From the NCBI GenBank assembly GCA_036521915.1, contig DATDGU010000358.1, forward strand, positions 1 to 8,462: 8,462 nucleotides of DNA, read 5' to 3'. A model generated the notes under the pieces. The model saw only the letters and a list, made by a program, of their open reading frames with translations. It had not been told where the DNA came from and ran no database searches. The translations under genes were made by a program, and so were the position numbers. Every line of letters starts with the position of its first letter. Position 1 is the first letter of the stretch. Shown here piece by piece: positions 1 through 6,830 of the stretch. Source of the DNA: PALSA-555 sp036521915. GTDB lineage: Bacteria; Actinomycetota; Acidimicrobiia; IMCC26256; PALSA-555.

Positions 1-1308
1 CAGGTCATCAACCGCGGCGGGCGGCTCTACGTCGACACCGTCGACCGCAAGCCGCCGATCGTCCCGTACCTGTACGCCGCCACCTTCCGCCTGACCGGCA
101 CCGACGACCTGCTCCCGTTGCGGCTGCTCGCCGTGGCCGCCGACGTCGTCACTGCGCTGCTCCTCGCCGCCGAGGCCCGCCGGCGCTTCCACGCTGACCG
201 GGCCGGGCTCATCGCCGGCCTCCTCTATCTCGGCGCGTCCGGCGCGTTCTTCGCCACCGACTTCCAGACCGCGAACTTCGAGGTGTTCATGGCGCCGCTC
301 ATGGTGGCGGCGTTCGTGCTCGCCGTCCGGGCCCGGCCGGCGGCGTCGGGCGTCGCGATCGGGGCGGCGACCCTGACGAAGCAGACCGGGATCTTCACCC
401 TGCTCCCCGTGGCGTGGCTCGTGTGGCGGGCAGGTCCCCGCGGCGCGGCGCGGACCCGTCGCCTCGCGATCCTCGGCGCCGCCACCGTCGCGCCCCTCGC
501 CCTCGCCGCCGTGGTGTTCGGGCCGCACGACTTCGTGACCTGGGTCTTCACCGGCAGCGGCGGCTACCTCGGCGTCGGCGGGGCGGTCGGCTACGTCGTG
601 CACCGCGGGCTCGTGCAGACGCTGTGGTTCGTGCTGGCGAACATCGGCCTCGTCGTCCTGGCGCTCGTCGCAGTGCGCGCCCGACGCCAGGACGTCGACG
701 TGTGGCTGTGGGTCGGCGCCGGGATCCTCGCCGTCGCCACCGGGCTGCGCTTCTTCGGGCACTACTACCTGCAGGTGCTGCCACCGCTCGCACTGCTCGC
801 GACCCGGCCCATCGTCCACGCGTCACGGCGCACGCTCGCCGCCGTCGCGGTGGTCGTCGCCGTCCCCGTCGGGTTCTTCGTCCACCAGGCCTTCGCGATG
901 CCCCGCTCGCACACCGAGCACGTCACCGACGACCTCGTGGCGTACGTGTGCCACACCGTCCCGCCCGGCGAGCGGATCTTCGTGTGGGGGCACCTGCCCG
1001 AGGTGTACTGGCAGTCCGGCCGGCCGCCCGCGACGCGCTTCGAGACCACCGAGTTCCTCACCGGGCTGAGCGGCGGGCGCCCCAACGACCAGACCGGCGA
1101 GCAGGACGCGGCGCCCGGCGCGTGGGCCGACTTCGAGGCCGACCTCGCCGCGCACCCGCCCGTGCTCGTCCTCGATCTCGCCCCGGCCGACATCCGCGGC
1201 GGGCGCTACGAGGAGCTCAGCCGCTTCCCCCGCTTCGGCGAGTACCTCGCCCACGAGTACCGGCCCGTGGCCACCGTCGACGGGGTCGTCGCCTACCGAC
1301 GGCGCTGA
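1..1308 (+). CDS. GT39/PMT-like membrane glycosyltransferase, 5'-truncated by window edge
   Basis: The reading frame is open from base 1 to a TGA at 1306-1308, leaving 435 residues without the native start. The visible N-terminus carries VDRKPP (about residues 14-19), which matches the acidic first-loop motif of polyprenyl-phosphate-sugar-dependent GT39/ArnT/PMT enzymes. About eight hydrophobic segments follow (roughly residues 36-57, 66-86, 95-111, 115-136, 155-178, 205-225, 235-250 and 270-292), with TKQTG in the fourth. A soluble C-terminal domain (about 300-435) contains a GERIFVWGHLPEVYWQSGRP stretch typical of actinobacterial members. By family knowledge it would move a sugar from a lipid carrier to an acceptor on the outer face of the membrane; donor and acceptor cannot be told from sequence. 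It ends directly against the stop codon of the next gene, on the opposite strand. The family call is fairly secure, the substrate unknown. Confidence 0.8.
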   Translation, partial: QVINRGGRLYVDTVDRKPPIVPYLYAATFRLTGTDDLLPLRLLAVAADVVTALLLAAEARRRFHADRAGLIAGLLYLGASGAFFATDFQTANFEVFMAPLMVAAFVLAVRARPAASGVAIGAATLTKQTGIFTLLPVAWLVWRAGPRGAARTRRLAILGAATVAPLALAAVVFGPHDFVTWVFTGSGGYLGVGGAVGYVVHRGLVQTLWFVLANIGLVVLALVAVRARRQDVDVWLWVGAGILAVATGLRFFGHYYLQVLPPLALLATRPIVHASRRTLAAVAVVVAVPVGFFVHQAFAMPRSHTEHVTDDLVAYVCHTVPPGERIFVWGHLPEVYWQSGRPPATRFETTEFLTGLSGGRPNDQTGEQDAAPGAWADFEADLAAHPPVLVLDLAPADIRGGRYEELSRFPRFGEYLAHEYRPVATVDGVVAYRRR

Positions 1309-1776
1309 TCAGGCGCGGGTCGGCGTCGCCGGCGACGCCGACCGGTGGGGGCGCGCCAGGCGCACGGCGAGCGCCGCGGCCAGCATCCCCACCACGAGGC
1401 CGAGGGCGAGGGCCCCGAGGACGTCGGCGGGGGGCAGCGCCGCCCGGTCGCCGCTGACCAGCCCGCGGCCGTTCTCCCGGATCGCCCAGATGAGCGCCCG
1501 CACCGGCAGCCAGGCGACCACGGCAGCCAGCGCGGCCACGCCGCCCTGCAGGACCGGGGCCTGGTGGGCGGCTCGGGCCGCCGTCACCCCGGCGGCGGCG
1601 TAGGCCGCCAGGACGAGGATGGACAGGGGGTAGATCCAGGCGCTCGACGAGAGATCGTTGACGTGGCGCTCCACCAGGGCCCGGGCGATCGTCACCGGGA
1701 CGATGACCGCCAGGCCCACCGCGGCGCCCCGCGCCACGGCCCGCCCCTCGATGGCCCAGCGGGTTGGCGTCACCAC
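1309..1776 (-). CDS. Small four-helix integral membrane protein, function unknown
   Basis: This 155-residue protein has four predicted membrane segments (about residues 17-36, 48-67, 77-97 and 117-140) separated by short loops, and a basic C-terminal tail (RLARPHRSASPATPTRA). No catalytic or transport motif is visible and I do not recognise the family. The start is uncertain by one codon. Two consecutive GTG codons (1776-1774 and 1773-1771) follow GAGGAGGA on the minus strand; the purine tract abuts the first GTG, so the second, about 4 nt from the AGGAGG core, has the better ribosome spacing. The stop (TCA on the plus strand, 1309-1311) directly abuts the stop of the convergent glycosyltransferase. 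The gene is divergent from the whiB-like gene across 171 bp. The frame and helix pattern support a real gene, but membership of any known family is open. Confidence 0.65.
   Translation of the reverse strand: MVTPTRWAIEGRAVARGAAVGLAVIVPVTIARALVERHVNDLSSSAWIYPLSILVLAAYAAAGVTAARAAHQAPVLQGGVAALAAVVAWLPVRALIWAIRENGRGLVSGDRAALPPADVLGALALGLVVGMLAAALAVRLARPHRSASPATPTRA
1318..1343. terminator. 26-bp perfect palindrome just after the glycosyltransferase stop; candidate terminator
   Basis: The half-site GGTCGGCGTCGCC is followed at once by its exact reverse complement, giving a perfect 26-bp palindrome that can form an 11-bp stem with a CCGG loop. It starts 10 nt after the glycosyltransferase stop. No T-run follows on the plus strand, so it is not a classic intrinsic terminator, but U-tract-poor hairpins are common in high-GC actinobacteria. 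It lies inside the last codons of the minus-strand membrane protein gene (encoding roughly RSASPATP), so for that gene it precedes the stop. It most likely ends plus-strand transcription. Confidence 0.5.
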
Positions 1777-1858
1777 TCCTCCTCGACGGCCCGATCATCG
1801 CGCCGGGCGCCCCCCAACCCCGGCCGGCCCGGCGCCCCGGCGGGCGCCTCAGGTCGGC

Positions 1859-1886
1859 GGGAATACCCGTCGATGTTCTCACCGTT
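1859..1886 (+). promoter_or_regulatory. Possible SigH/SigR-type (ECF) promoter for the whiB-like gene
   Basis: GGGAAT at 1859-1864 is followed after 19 nt by GTT at 1884-1886. This resembles the actinobacterial SigH/SigR consensus (GGGAAT, about 18 nt, GTT). It would start transcription near 1893 and leave a leader of about 55 nt before the ATG at 1948. The stretch from 1860 to 1945 is also less GC-rich than its surroundings. Both elements are short, so a chance match is possible; this is an inference from pattern alone. Confidence 0.35.
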
Positions 1887-1947
1887 GCACGGATGCTCCC
1901 CATTTCCCCCCGGGAGCAGACGAGAAGAAAGAAAGCGGTGAGGCCCG

Positions 1948-2190
1948 ATGAGCACGCGGGCGATCGGCGGCTGGCGCGACCAGGCGCGGTGCCGGGGCGT
2001 CGACCCGGACATCTTCCATCCCAGCGACGAGGACGACGGCGCCGACGCGAAGGCGATTTGCGCCGTGTGTCCGGTGCGTGAGCCCTGCCTCGAGTTCGCG
2101 CTCAGCACCCGGGAGAAGGACGGGGTCTGGGGCGGCATGACCGCCCGGGAGCGCCGCCGGGTGCTCCGCCAGCGCCGCAAGACCGCCTGA
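1948..2190 (+). CDS. WhiB-family [4Fe-4S] transcriptional regulator
   Basis: This 80-residue protein has the complete Wbl layout. Four cysteines (C15, C38, C41, C47) give the CX2C and CX5C spacing that holds a [4Fe-4S] cluster, after a WRDQARCRGVDPDIFHP segment typical of the family. The G(V/I)WGG turn is at 59-63 (GVWGG), and a basic C-terminal tail (ERRRVLRQRRKTA) is expected to contact DNA. Wbl proteins act in the cytoplasm, usually by binding the primary sigma factor, and respond to NO, O2 or redox state. The short form and sequence look closest to the WhiB1/WhiB2/WblE-type groups, but I cannot assign the subfamily. The ATG is preceded by GGTGAGG about 5 nt upstream. It appears to be transcribed alone: the next gene has its own promoter-like element. 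Confidence 0.93.
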   Translation: MSTRAIGGWRDQARCRGVDPDIFHPSDEDDGADAKAICAVCPVREPCLEFALSTREKDGVWGGMTARERRRVLRQRRKTA

Positions 2191-2220
2191 GCGGACGGCT
2201 CCACGGCGGGGCCCGGCCGG

Positions 2221-2226
2221 TACCCT
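2221..2226 (+). promoter_or_regulatory. -10 element (TACCCT) of a leaderless-type promoter for the acyl-CoA dehydrogenase
   Basis: TACCCT fits TANNNT and sits exactly 7 nt before the GTG at 2234, so transcription would start at or next to the start codon. No Shine-Dalgarno sequence lies in front of this GTG. No good -35 hexamer is visible. The same spacing recurs at other starts in this window, which raises confidence. Confidence 0.6.
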
Positions 2227-2233
2227 GCCCGCG

Positions 2234-3400
2234 GTGCTCTTCGACCTGTCGCCGGAGCTCGCCGAGCTGCAGGCCACCGTCCGCAAGCTGGCCCAGGAGC
2301 GCGTCGCGCCCCGGGCCCGCGAGATCGACGGCAGCGGCGAGTACCCCCAGGACCTCTACGGCCTCTTCGTCGACGCCGGCCTGACCGGGCTCTGCGTCCC
2401 CGAGGAGCTCGGCGGGGCGGGCGCCGGGATCCTCGGGCTGACCCTCGCCATCGAGGAGGTCGCCAAGTACTCCCAGGCCGCGGCGCTCATGCTGCTGCTC
2501 ACGCGGCTGCCGACCGGCCCGGTGCTCATCGCCGGCAGCCCCGAGCAGCAGCGCCGCTACGTCACGCCCGTCGCGACCGGTGCGGCCCGCGCCGCGTTCG
2601 GGCTGAGCGAGCCGCAGGCCGGCAGCGACGTCATGGGGATTCGCACCCGGGCGCGCCCGGACGGGGACGACTGGCTCCTCAGCGGGACGAAGTGCTGGAT
2701 GTCCGGTGTGCGCCAGGCCGACTGGTACTGCGTCTTCGCCAAGACCGGCCCAGTCGAGTCGCGCGCCCACGACAGCGTCTCGGCGTTCCTCGTCGAGCGG
2801 CGCTGGCCCGGCGTGTCCGTGGGGAGCACGGACCGCAAGATGGGCGTGAAGGGCGTCGACACCGGCGAGCTGCTCCTCGACGACGTGCGTGTCCCCGCCG
2901 AGAACATCGTCGGCGAGATCGGCGGGTTCCGCCTCGCCATGCTCGGCCTGAACGCCATGCGCCCGGTCGTCGCGGCGCGGGGGATCGGACTCGCCGAGGG
3001 CGCGCTGATGTACGCCGTCGAGTACGTGCAGCAACGCCGCGCCTTCGAGCGTACAATCGCCGACTTCCAAGGCATCCAGTGGAAGATCGCCGAGCTCGCC
3101 ACCGAGATCGAAGCGGCCCGGCTCCTCACCTATCGAGCCGCCTGGATGGCGGACCGCGGGCAGTACACGAAGGAGTGGGTCCCGTACCTGTCGATGGCGA
3201 AGTCGTACGCGACCGAGCTCGCCGTGAAGGTGTCCGGCGAGGCGCTCCAGCTGCTCGGCGCGGCCGGGTACATGGAGGACCACCCGCTCGAGCTCTACTA
3301 CCGCGACGCCAAGCAGCTGACGATCGTCGAGGGCACCACGCAGGTGCAGCTCGGCCTCATCGCCCGCGGCGTCCTCGACCGGGATCTCTGGTGGGACTAG
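2234..3400 (+). CDS. Acyl-CoA dehydrogenase
   Basis: This 388-residue protein matches the usual length (about 380-390) of short/medium-chain acyl-CoA dehydrogenases. These FAD enzymes make the alpha-beta double bond in an acyl-CoA and pass electrons to ETF. Visible landmarks are the helical N-terminal domain, the signature GLSEPQAGSD (123-132) in the beta domain, the QQRRAFERTIADFQGIQWKI segment of the C-terminal helical domain, and the second signature around QLLGAAGYMEDHPLE (339-353). EGT at 366-368 holds the catalytic base, E366, at the MCAD-type position. Chain-length or branched-chain preference cannot be read from sequence. The GTG start is chosen because it lies 7 nt after a TACCCT -10 element and begins right at the conserved N-terminal helix. 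trpD follows after 13 nt, so the two are probably co-transcribed although they belong to different pathways. Confidence 0.93.
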   Translation: MLFDLSPELAELQATVRKLAQERVAPRAREIDGSGEYPQDLYGLFVDAGLTGLCVPEELGGAGAGILGLTLAIEEVAKYSQAAALMLLLTRLPTGPVLIAGSPEQQRRYVTPVATGAARAAFGLSEPQAGSDVMGIRTRARPDGDDWLLSGTKCWMSGVRQADWYCVFAKTGPVESRAHDSVSAFLVERRWPGVSVGSTDRKMGVKGVDTGELLLDDVRVPAENIVGEIGGFRLAMLGLNAMRPVVAARGIGLAEGALMYAVEYVQQRRAFERTIADFQGIQWKIAELATEIEAARLLTYRAAWMADRGQYTKEWVPYLSMAKSYATELAVKVSGEALQLLGAAGYMEDHPLELYYRDAKQLTIVEGTTQVQLGLIARGVLDRDLWWD

Positions 3401-3413
3401 GCACGGCAGCACG

Positions 3414-4460
3414 ATGACCGACGCGCCTGCGCTCTGGCCGGACGTCCTCGGCCGCCTCATCCGACGCGAGGACCTCCCACCCGACCTGGCCGCCGCGGCG
3501 CTCGGGGCCGTGCTGCGCGGCGAGGCCACCGACGCGCAGCTCGCCGGCTTCGCCATCGGCCTCCGGGCCAAGGGCGAGACGCCGACCGAGCTCGCCGCGC
3601 TCGTGCGCACCATGCTCGACCACGCGGAGCACGTCGACATCGACGGCCCCCTCCTCGACACGTGCGGCACCGGCGGCGACCGCGCCGGCACGGTCAACGT
3701 GTCCACGCTCGCCGCGCTCGTCGCCGCCGGGGCCGGCGCCGCGGTCGCCAAGCACGGCAACCGGGCCGCGTCGTCCCGCTGCGGCTCGGCGGACGTGCTC
3801 GAGGCGCTGGGCGTCGCCATCGACCTCGGCCCGAAAGGCGTGGCGCGCTGCGTGGCCGACGCCGGCATCGGGTTCTGCTTCGCGCCCCGCTTCCACCCGG
3901 CGATGCGCTTCGCCGGGCCGGTGCGCAGCCAGCTCGGCGTCCCCACGACGTTCAACCTGCTCGGGCCCCTCGCCAACCCGGCCGGCGCGCGCCGCCGCAC
4001 CGTCGGCGTGTCCGACCCGGCGATGGCCGAGCGCGTCGTCGGCGCACTCGCCGAGCTCGGCGTCGAGCACGCCCTCGTCTTCTACGGGCACGACGGCCTC
4101 GACGAGCTCACCACGCCCACCACCTCGACCGTCTACGAGCTGCGTGACGGCGCCACGCGCCGCGACGAGGTCGACCCGGCGGCGCTCGGGCTGGCCACGG
4201 TCGAGCCGGGCGCGCTGCGGGGTGGTGACGCCGCCGAGAACGCCGACGCGGTGCGCCGCGTGCTCGACGGGACCCGCGGCGCGTGCCGCGACTTCGCCGC
4301 GTTGAACGCCGCGGCGGCGCTCGTCGTCGCGGGCATCGCCGACGACCTCGCCGGCGGCCTCGACGCGGCGTTCGCCGTGCTCGACGACGGGCGGGCCGGC
4401 GCCACGCTCGACGAGTTCGTCCGGGCCAGCCAGGCCGCCCGCGAGACCGAGGCCGCCTGA
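3414..4460 (+). CDS. trpD: Anthranilate phosphoribosyltransferase
   Basis: This 348-residue protein has the expected TrpD length and motifs. DTCGTGGD (82-89) binds the phosphoribosyl pyrophosphate, KHGNRAASSRCGSADVLEAL (113-132) and FAPRFHPAMRFAGPVRSQLG (157-176) form the anthranilate and PRPP sites, NLLGPLANPA is at 181-190, and HDGLDELT (226-233) supplies the Asp-Glu pair for magnesium. It makes N-(5-phosphoribosyl)-anthranilate in tryptophan synthesis, in the cytoplasm. No ribosome-binding site is obvious before the ATG; translation probably depends on the upstream acyl-CoA dehydrogenase message. The next gene starts 1 nt after its stop. No other trp gene is in the window, so trpD is separated from the rest of the pathway here. 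All key residues look intact. Confidence 0.96.
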   Translation: MTDAPALWPDVLGRLIRREDLPPDLAAAALGAVLRGEATDAQLAGFAIGLRAKGETPTELAALVRTMLDHAEHVDIDGPLLDTCGTGGDRAGTVNVSTLAALVAAGAGAAVAKHGNRAASSRCGSADVLEALGVAIDLGPKGVARCVADAGIGFCFAPRFHPAMRFAGPVRSQLGVPTTFNLLGPLANPAGARRRTVGVSDPAMAERVVGALAELGVEHALVFYGHDGLDELTTPTTSTVYELRDGATRRDEVDPAALGLATVEPGALRGGDAAENADAVRRVLDGTRGACRDFAALNAAAALVVAGIADDLAGGLDAAFAVLDDGRAGATLDEFVRASQAARETEAA

Positions 4461-4461
4461 C

Positions 4462-5145
4462 ATGGCCCGCGCCCTGCAGTGCCCGGCCTGCGGCACGACG
4501 AAGCAGCTCGACGGCGTCACGGCCGACACGTTCCGCTGCGAGCAGTGCGGGCAGGTGCTGAAGGTGCCCCCCGCGGCGCGCGCCGGCGCCGGGGGCGGCG
4601 GGCCCGCCGCACCACCGCCCCGTCGTCGCGCGAGCCCCGCCACGCCCACCGCCGACGACCCCGCGCCGCCACGTCGCAACCCGCCCGCGCCCGAGCCGGT
4701 CGTCGCCACCCCGCCGACGGTGACGGCCAGCCGGGCCGCGGCGCCGCCCCGCGGTCGGCCGCCCGCCGAGTCGCGTGGCGAGCCGGCGCCCCCGGCGCGC
4801 AAGCCGCCCCGCAACACGCTGCCGCTCTGGATGCGCATCGGCGTGTGGGTGCTCGCCGTCCCGATCGGCCTCGTCATCGTCGGCGTGCCGGCGCGCTCGC
4901 TCGGCTACCTGACGAGCCAGAAGCTGCTCGACGTGTTCGTGAAGCACTCCCTCAGCCGGTTCGTGCCACTGCTCGTGATCGTCGTCCTGTGGGCGCTCGC
5001 CACGACGATCCTCGTCGAGGTCTTCATCGAGGGTGGGCGGTGGCTCATGCTGCGACGCCAGCGTCGCCAAGCCACCGCGAACCTGCAGTCGCTCGAGGCG
5101 CCGGCTCCTCAGCGCCCGGGGAGATCCCGCCGCCGCGGCGCATAG
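4462..5145 (+). CDS. Zinc-ribbon, Pro-rich linker, two-helix membrane protein, function unknown
   Basis: This 227-residue protein has three parts. An N-terminal zinc ribbon has cysteine pairs at C7/C10 and C26/C29 (CPAC and CEQC). A long low-complexity linker rich in Pro, Ala and Arg runs from about 38 to 118. Two membrane helices (about 122-145 and 166-188) are separated by a short loop, and a basic tail ends in RPGRSRRRGA. The ribbon probably faces the cytoplasm, tethered by the flexible linker; this is inferred from the lack of a signal peptide and the positive tail. The ATG is 1 nt after the trpD stop, so translational coupling is likely. Its last 37 nt overlap the end of the convergent nuclease gene. 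I do not recognise a characterised family and assign no function. Confidence 0.8.
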   Translation: MARALQCPACGTTKQLDGVTADTFRCEQCGQVLKVPPAARAGAGGGGPAAPPPRRRASPATPTADDPAPPRRNPPAPEPVVATPPTVTASRAAAPPRGRPPAESRGEPAPPARKPPRNTLPLWMRIGVWVLAVPIGLVIVGVPARSLGYLTSQKLLDVFVKHSLSRFVPLLVIVVLWALATTILVEVFIEGGRWLMLRRQRRQATANLQSLEAPAPQRPGRSRRRGA

Positions 5146-6776
5146 CGGGGGAGCGGCGCACGCGGCGACGCCAGCGTGCCCGACACCGACACGAGTTGCA
5201 GCGCGCCGGCCCGGCGCCGCAGCCAGCGTGCGACCTCCAGCAGCTCGTCGATCTCGTCACGGGCGGCAACGACCGGCTGGTCCAGACACCGCAGCGTCGG
5301 CGGATCGTCGGGCAGCAGGACGCGGCCGTCGTCGATCTCGACCCGGCCCTCCGGCCCGTCCACCACGAGGCGACCGGCGCGTCGCAGGCCGTCGACGAGC
5401 TGCTGGCGCTCGAACGCGCCGGCGACGGCGGCGAGCTGGTCCCGGGCGATCGCCGCCTCCTCGAAGCGCTCGTCCCGCACGAGCGCGCCGAGTCGCCGCT
5501 CGAGCGGCGCGAGCAGCAGACCGGACTCGCCGGTGAGGGCCCGGGTCGCCCGCGCCACGATCGCCGCGTACTCGTCCGCCGGCGTCGCGCCCGAGCACGG
5601 GCAGGCCGCGACCTGGAGCTGCGCCGCGAGGCACGGCGGCCCCCCCAGCGCGGCGCGGGCACCGATCCGGCGCCGGCACCGGCGCAGCGGGATCGCGCGC
5701 TCGACCGCCTCGCGCAGGAGCTGCGCCGCGGCGACCGACGGCAGCGGCCCGACGTGGAGGCCGACGTCGGGAGGCGCGGCGCGCACGACGGCCAGACGAG
5801 GGAATCGCTCGGCGAGGGTGAGGCGCAGGTAGGCGTAGCCGCGCCACGTCTTCAGGCGCCGGTTGAAACGGGGCTGCAGCTCGCGGATAAGGCGCAGCTC
5901 GCGCACCGCCGCCTCGAGCGGATGGGCGCACACCCGGTGGTCGATCGTCTCCGTCTCGCGCAGCAGCTGGGGCACCTTGCGGCGCGAGTCACCCGAGAAG
6001 TAGCTGCGCACCCGCGTCCGGAGGTTCGTCGCCTTCCCCACGTAGAGGACGCGGCCCCCGCGGTCCCTGAACAGGTAGACGCCGGGCCCGCGCGGCAGCT
6101 GCGCGGTCAGCGCGAGCTTCCCCACCGACGGGTGGGCCCGCAGCCGCGGGAGCTCCAGCAGGTCGTCGAGGCCGAGCACGCCGAGGCGCCCGGCCCGCTC
6201 GAGCAGGGCGTGCAGCACCTCGAGGGTCGCCCGGGCGTCGGGCAGCGCCCGGTGCAGCGGCTCGGTCGGGACGCGCAGATGCCGCGCGAGGGTGCCGAGG
6301 CGCAGGTTCGGGACCTCGTCGCGCACGAGGCGGCGCGCCAGGGCGGCCGTGTCGACGCGCCGATGGGCCAGGCGCGGGTAGCCCCGGGCCGTCAGCGCGG
6401 CGTCGAGGAACGACACGTCGAAGCGCACGTTGTGGCCGCCGAGGACCGTCGTGTCGCTCGGGCCGAGGAACTCGAGCAGGGCGGGGAGCACCTCGTCGAT
6501 CCGTGGTGCCGGGAGCACCATCGCCTCGGTGATGCCGGTCAGCACGGTGATGAGCGGCGGGACGGCCACCCCCGGGTTCACGAGGGTGTGCAGCTCACCC
6601 AGGCACTCGCCGCCCCGGTACTTCACCGCGCCCACCTCGGTGATGGCACAGGTCGCGGGGGACCCGCCCGTCGTCTCGAGGTCCACGACGACGAACGTCA
6701 CCGCGTGCAGCGGTGTCCCGAGGTCGTCGAAGCCGCGCTGCACGGCGGTGCCCGCGAGCGAGGTGAGGCCGACCAC
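5109..6776 (-). CDS. DEDDh exonuclease fused to GIY-YIG UvrC/Cho-like nuclease
   Basis: This 555-residue fusion starts with a DnaQ-type 3'-5' exonuclease. Its DEDDh residues are visible: D32 and E34 (DLETTG), D120 (HNVRFD), and H175 and D180 (HRALPDA). A GIY-YIG nuclease follows: GPGVYLF (230-236), LYVGKATNLRTRV (244-256) with Y245 and R255, and a probable catalytic glutamate E293 (RELRLIRELQPRFN). A UvrC-like cysteine region (C367, C382, C392, C394) and a UVR motif (about 422-455) complete it. The RNase H-like and HhH domains of full UvrC are absent, as in E. coli Cho. By family knowledge it should incise near DNA lesions and trim 3' ends; this is untested here. The GTG start is chosen because TACTGT lies 8 nt upstream. 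A LexA box directly upstream predicts SOS induction. Relative to the UvrC pattern CX7CX3C after C382, one cysteine is shifted (CX9CXC). Confidence 0.92.
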   Translation of the reverse strand: MVGLTSLAGTAVQRGFDDLGTPLHAVTFVVVDLETTGGSPATCAITEVGAVKYRGGECLGELHTLVNPGVAVPPLITVLTGITEAMVLPAPRIDEVLPALLEFLGPSDTTVLGGHNVRFDVSFLDAALTARGYPRLAHRRVDTAALARRLVRDEVPNLRLGTLARHLRVPTEPLHRALPDARATLEVLHALLERAGRLGVLGLDDLLELPRLRAHPSVGKLALTAQLPRGPGVYLFRDRGGRVLYVGKATNLRTRVRSYFSGDSRRKVPQLLRETETIDHRVCAHPLEAAVRELRLIRELQPRFNRRLKTWRGYAYLRLTLAERFPRLAVVRAAPPDVGLHVGPLPSVAAAQLLREAVERAIPLRRCRRRIGARAALGGPPCLAAQLQVAACPCSGATPADEYAAIVARATRALTGESGLLLAPLERRLGALVRDERFEEAAIARDQLAAVAGAFERQQLVDGLRRAGRLVVDGPEGRVEIDDGRVLLPDDPPTLRCLDQPVVAARDEIDELLEVARWLRRRAGALQLVSVSGTLASPRAPLPRYAPRRRDLPGR

Positions 6777-6784
6777 GGCTCGTC

Positions 6785-6790
6785 ACAGTA
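6785..6790 (-). promoter_or_regulatory. -10 element (TACTGT) of the nuclease promoter, leaderless type
   Basis: Read on the minus strand, TACTGT fits TANNNT and lies 8 nt before the GTG at 6776-6774, with no Shine-Dalgarno between them. The LexA box begins directly upstream, so a bound repressor would sit in the -10/-35 spacer. The -35 region (around 6808-6813) is poor, which is often tolerated in actinobacteria. Confidence 0.6.
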
Positions 6791-6806
6791 GCGAACATAC
6801 GTTCGA
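6791..6806. promoter_or_regulatory. LexA operator (SOS box)
   Basis: GCGAACATACGTTCGA contains CGAAC, 4 nt, GTTCG as a perfect inverted repeat, and matches the mycobacterial/actinobacterial consensus TCGAAC-N4-GTTCGA at 11 of 12 fixed positions. Its location is what a real operator should have: it fills the spacer upstream of the TACTGT -10 of the nuclease gene and overlaps the putative -35 (TTCGAT, 6802-6807) of the divergent zinc-ribbon gene. One LexA dimer could therefore repress both. A box this complete in the right place, next to a DNA-repair nuclease, is unlikely to be chance. Confidence 0.88.
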
Positions 6807-6830
6807 TAGGCGAGGGGACGGCGATAGGCT
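6802..6830 (+). promoter_or_regulatory. Promoter of the zinc-ribbon gene, leaderless type, overlapped by the SOS box
   Basis: TTCGAT (6802-6807) and TAGGCT (6825-6830) are separated by 17 nt and make a plausible -35/-10 pair. TAGGCT is exactly 7 nt before the GTG at 6838, again without a ribosome-binding site. The -35 hexamer lies mostly within the right half of the LexA box, so repression by LexA is expected if this promoter is real. Confidence 0.55.

Noticed and set aside
1803..1848. GGGCGCC/GGCGCCC inverted repeats upstream of the whiB-like gene
   Set aside because: Seven-base GC palindromes with long loops are expected by chance in this composition. They lie between divergent starts, where no terminator is needed.
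3052..3057. TACAAT, a near-consensus -10 hexamer
   Set aside because: It is inside the acyl-CoA dehydrogenase coding region, with no -35 upstream and no gene start downstream. The codons are part of the conserved FERTIADFQ segment.
2102..4000. 632-codon minus-strand open frame
   Set aside because: It lies antisense to the acyl-CoA dehydrogenase and trpD genes, both of which have full family motifs. The translation is Arg/Pro/Ala/Gly-rich with no motif, as expected from GC-rich third-position effects.
3357..4877. 506-codon minus-strand open frame
   Set aside because: Antisense shadow of trpD and the zinc-ribbon membrane protein; Gly/Arg/Ala repeats with no recognisable domain.
4479..6791. 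770-codon plus-strand open frame
   Set aside because: It is antisense to the exonuclease-GIY-YIG gene and out of frame with the 4462 gene. The product is low-complexity, and the minus strand carries unmistakable catalytic motifs.
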